From RGIG250 sp964540025 (lineage in GTDB: Bacteria; Bacillota; Negativicutes; Selenomonadales; Selenomonadaceae): a DNA stretch of 5,945 nucleotides. This document shows, piece after piece, positions 5,776 through 5,945 of the stretch. The position numbers and the translations under genes were made by a program. The number at the start of each line of letters is the position of its first letter. Within the stretch, counting starts at the first letter, position 1. Under the pieces are notes generated by a model that worked only from the letters and a program-made list of their open reading frames with translations, searched no databases and was not told the DNA's origin. The DNA lies in NCBI GenBank assembly GCA_964540025.1, contig CAZIKQ010000078.1, positions 1 to 5,945 of the forward strand. Direction: 5' to 3'.

Positions 5776-5885
5776 CTCAGTCAGTCCTGACGGACTGACA
5801 GCTCCTGCAAACTACTTAGCGATTGCCAAACGCAGTGACGGCAGAGCTTGGTAGTTTGCAGGAGCTGTCAGCGTAGCTGACTGAG
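5776..5885. repeat. 110-bp composite inverted repeat (units D and E around a shared core)
   Basis: The arms 5795-5815 and 5851-5871 are perfect reverse complements over 21 bp. After an interruption, outer arms 5776-5784 and 5877-5885 pair over another 9 bp. The interruptions are themselves hairpins: TCAGTCC/GGACTGA with loop TGAC on the left, and GTCAGC/GCTGAC with loop GTA on the right. Each outer part reads as a palindromic unit (CCTCAGTC, hairpin, GACAGCTCC), facing opposite ways. Between the arms lies a core (5815-5852) related to 3385-3422. It is about 80 bp upstream of pfkA. There is no transposase and no clear target duplication; a MITE-like or structured element is the best label. Confidence 0.75.
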
Positions 5886-5917
5886 GGATAACATAAGTAA
5901 ACCTCTCGGCTGATCTT

Positions 5918-5945
5918 CACCCCTCCGGTCTTCGGCCTGCGGCCT
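5918..5945 (+). repeat. Palindromic repeat unit F, cut by the window edge
   Basis: The stretch starts CACCCCTCC like the head of units A and B. It then has GGCC (5934-5937), loop TGC, GGCC (5941-5944), matching the family's TNC loop. The tail hairpin would fall outside the window, so membership is tentative. Confidence 0.4.

Overview
The window reads as a chromosomal segment of a low-to-moderate G+C Bacillota-type anaerobe. The proteins have a Clostridia/Negativicutes flavour: an ATP-type PfkA, a DUF362 double-cluster ferredoxin protein, a stand-alone PncC and a soluble CZB chemoreceptor. I favour Negativicutes or a related gut/rumen lineage, but this rests on remembered protein and repeat style, not on a search. 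All five genes lie on the minus strand, so transcription runs from right to left. The coding DNA is G+C-rich and the 1318-1680 gap is clearly A+T-rich.

From right to left: (1) an intergenic stretch carrying a 110-bp composite inverted repeat (5776-5885) and the start of another palindromic unit at the window edge; (2) pfkA (5693-4713), glycolytic 6-phosphofructokinase; (3) 76 bp later, a DUF362 protein with two [4Fe-4S] motifs (4636-3503), possibly co-transcribed with pfkA; (4) a gap with a dense cluster of imperfect inverted and direct repeats (3301-3459); (5) a cytosolic methyl-accepting chemotaxis protein with a C-terminal CZB zinc-binding domain (3162-1760), broken by a one-base loss in an A-run just after the signalling hairpin; (6) a strong intrinsic terminator (1681-1738); (7) an A+T-rich gap with two identical 16-bp parS-like sites (1462-1477 and 1529-1544); (8) a likely two-gene unit, a YgjP/DUF45 zinc metallopeptidase (1257-694) followed by pncC (627-154); (9) a head-to-head pair of palindromic repeat units (28-144).

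The genes do not form one pathway. Glycolysis (pfkA), a redox Fe-S protein, chemotaxis signalling, a predicted protease and NAD-salvage amidohydrolase sit together as ordinary core genes. The interest lies between the genes. First, the parS-like pair would be a ParB loading site for chromosome segregation. Second, a family of short palindromic units has different but self-complementary stems and a TNC loop; it occurs in three of the four large gaps, and in one place an inverted pair of units encloses a core that recurs in the fourth gap with different arms. I see no tRNA, rRNA, CRISPR array, transposase or phage gene.
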